Assembly (NCBI GenBank): GCA_030142905.1
Contig: JASJOG010000324.1
Coordinates: 125,001-189,000 of the forward strand
DNA length: 64,000 bases
Reading direction: 5' to 3'
Source: Heliopora coerulea
Taxonomy: Eukaryota > Cnidaria > Anthozoa > Scleralcyonacea > Helioporidae
In this document: piece by piece, positions 63,939-64,000 of the stretch
How positions within the stretch are numbered: the stretch's first letter is position 1
How the letters are laid out: every line of letters starts with the position of its first letter
The notes under the pieces: model-generated
Database searches by the model: none
The model's input: the letters and a program-made list of their open reading frames with translations, nothing else
Told to the model about the DNA's origin: nothing
Translations under genes and position numbers: made by a program

Positions 63939-64000
63939 CTGTAAAAAGCAAAAGTACAAGCAGCCTTCATGGTACAAATGTTTATTTCTAGTTTTTTGCT

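Overview
This is an AT-rich eukaryotic nuclear window, most likely from an invertebrate and probably a cnidarian. The evidence is compact exons with GT..AG borders separated by multi-kilobase introns, restriction-like-endonuclease (R4/Dong-like) LINEs, Penelope-like elements (PLEs) with GIY-YIG ends, hAT and pogo-type DNA transposons, and death-fold/Roc-COR host genes. The species cannot be fixed from sequence alone, and no bacterial genes or operons are visible. Most long ORFs belong to transposable elements or are shadows.

One host gene dominates. On the minus strand I could chain exons from 63,938 down to 10,856 by splice sites and codon phase. They encode Death domain - short linker exons - ZU5 - ZU5 - UPA - (linker) - Death domain. 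This is the core layout of PIDD1, ankyrins and UNC5-type proteins, but with a second Death domain at the N-terminal side. An HFS tripeptide lies at the ZU5/UPA boundary, where PIDD1 and UNC5CL self-cleave. The gene starts beyond the right edge of the window. Just downstream, also on the minus strand, lies a Roc-COR GTPase fragment (8,269-10,102) with a nonsense codon, a frameshift and no P-loop.

The introns are packed with mobile DNA. From left to right: a tRNA-derived palindrome (1.84-2.52 kb); a foldback with a nested PLE fragment (4.6-7.3 kb); a small hAT with a perfect 8-bp target duplication (11.8-12.5 kb); a PLE RT fragment next to telomere-like repeats inside an inverted repeat (12.7-14.2 kb); opposing LINE tails (15.5-17.0 kb); an R4-like remnant split by a pogo-like transposon (20.4-23.6 kb); three head-to-tail R4-like LINEs (25.1-36.8 kb) with a PLE behind them (36.9-37.8 kb); a 1.8-kb hAT (42.7-44.5 kb); a hammerhead ribozyme beside inverted repeats (48.4-48.8 kb); a ZNF862-like hAT transposase pseudogene (52.0-54.1 kb); chimeric R4-like remnants (54.3-57.2 kb); a PLE GIY-YIG fragment inside inverted repeats (59.3-60.3 kb); and a LINE RT fragment (62.2-63.1 kb).

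Nearly every mobile ORF is broken by stops or shifts, so the window reads as a graveyard inside very long introns. The live biology is probably the Death-ZU5-UPA-Death gene. Small coordinate errors of about one base are possible.
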